A stretch of DNA of 6,736 bases from contig JAENIZ010000078.1 of the NCBI GenBank assembly GCA_016844485.1, positions 1 to 6,736 on the forward strand. The letters run 5' to 3'. Below the pieces are notes generated by a model, which was given only the letters and a program-made list of their open reading frames with translations, made no database searches and was not told the DNA's origin. This DNA is from Gammaproteobacteria bacterium (lineage in GTDB: Bacteria > Pseudomonadota > Gammaproteobacteria > Eutrophobiales > Eutrophobiaceae). This document shows, in pieces, positions 6,114 through 6,736 of the stretch (position 1 is the stretch's first letter; each line of letters begins with the position of its first letter). Position numbers and translations under genes: made by a program.

Positions 6114-6736
6114 ATGTTGAGACACCGGCAGTGCAGGGGACTACCGACCAGGTGGATGTGAATTACACTGTCGTTGAACATGCATCTGGGCAATTAGGAG
6201 CGGGTATTGGCTTTTCGCAGAGTGCAGGGATATTGTTTCAGACCAGTGTCACGCAAGATAATTTCCTTGGGAGCGGCAAACGCGTCAGTTTTGCATTCAA
6301 CAACAGTGATATAAATCGCAATTTTGGGCTGGGTTATATGAATCCATATTATACCATTGATGGCATCAGCCGGGGATTTGATGCCTTCTATCGTGAAACA
6401 AAAGGATTGAATGCGAATGTAACGGCATTTGATTCCAGAGTTTATGGTGGTGGTGTGAATTTTGGTATTCCTATAACTGAATTCAATTCGTTCAGGACAC
6501 TGCTCAATTATGAAAATACAACGATTAACAATGATGGTATCTTTTCAAAAGAGGTTCAGGATTTTATCGATGCAAATGGTGATCAATTTGATATACTGAT
6601 ACTGATACGTAACTATACCTATGATAGCCGCAATAAGGCCATACTTCCCGATGCTGGAACGTATCATAGTATCAATGCAGAAGTTGCCTTGCCTTCTTTG
6701 GGCAATTCGCTTGAGTTTTACAAGGTCCAATACAGG
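6047..6736 (+). pseudogene. bamA: BamA continuation in a shifted frame: rest of POTRA5 and start of beta-barrel, open at window edge
   Basis: This frame is closed upstream by TAA at 6044-6046 and stays open to the last base. It has no credible start or ribosome binding site of its own; GTG codons at 6062 and 6077 are the only early candidates. The matched part begins about 6053 with TQKVERGKVRLQKLGYF, the second helix and strand of POTRA5. It continues with DEVNVETPAVQGTTDQVDV and NYTVVEHASG, then barrel strands with GAGIGFSQSAG, TQDNFLGSGKRVSF, NPYYTIDGISRG, FGIPITEFNS and YTYDSRNKAILPDAGT, all typical BamA. It is therefore the direct continuation of the upstream bamA fragment, not a separate gene. 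The remaining barrel, including the conserved VRGF region, lies outside the window. It is called a pseudogene fragment only because the frame is broken. If the break is an assembly error, both pieces form one intact bamA. Confidence 0.8.

Noticed and set aside
6593..6608. A short tandem repeat, ATACTG twice plus ATAC, inside the bamA barrel.
   Set aside because: It encodes alternating Ile-Leu in a beta-strand, and the local alignment with E. coli BamA needs no insertion, so it looks like chance codon repetition.

Overview
This window carries an ordinary housekeeping and envelope-biogenesis cluster from a proteobacterium, most likely a gammaproteobacterium. All genes lie on the + strand in the order pyrH (3' end) - frr - uppS - cdsA - dxr - rseP - bamA. 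This is the order I recall from Pseudomonas aeruginosa. In E. coli dxr sits before uppS instead. Base composition is moderate by eye, and the protein sequences look gammaproteobacterial, but I cannot name a genus from sequence alone.

Layout: 1-227 is the C-terminal end of UMP kinase. 241-798 encodes ribosome recycling factor, and a 41-nt spacer separates it from uppS (840-1595). From there the genes are packed tightly. cdsA (GTG start, 1588) overlaps uppS by 8 nt, dxr (2406) overlaps cdsA by 4 nt (ATGA), and rseP (3584) overlaps dxr by 4 nt (ATGA), which suggests translational coupling. bamA follows rseP after 34 nt of AT-rich leader and runs off the right edge. No gene-free stretch reaches 300 bases, and I see no RNA gene, insertion sequence, CRISPR array or clear terminator.

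How the genes work together: PyrH and Frr serve nucleotide supply and translation. Dxr commits carbon to the MEP isoprenoid pathway, and UppS uses the products to make undecaprenyl diphosphate, the lipid carrier for peptidoglycan and surface polysaccharides. CdsA makes CDP-diacylglycerol for phospholipids. RseP is the intramembrane protease of the envelope-stress (sigma-E) response. BamA is the core of the outer-membrane protein insertion machine, whose failure triggers that response.

The one real anomaly is bamA. The reading frame that encodes the signal peptide and POTRA domains 1-4 stops at 6113. The rest of POTRA5 and the start of the beta-barrel continue, open to the window edge, in a different frame. 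By family alignment about 70 nt (23 codons plus one base) of POTRA5 are missing near 6050-6053, and this deletion size alone accounts for the frame change. Because bamA is essential in Gram-negative bacteria where tested, an assembly or consensus error is the most likely cause. A true lesion with a second copy elsewhere is the alternative. I did not find an undescribed system here.
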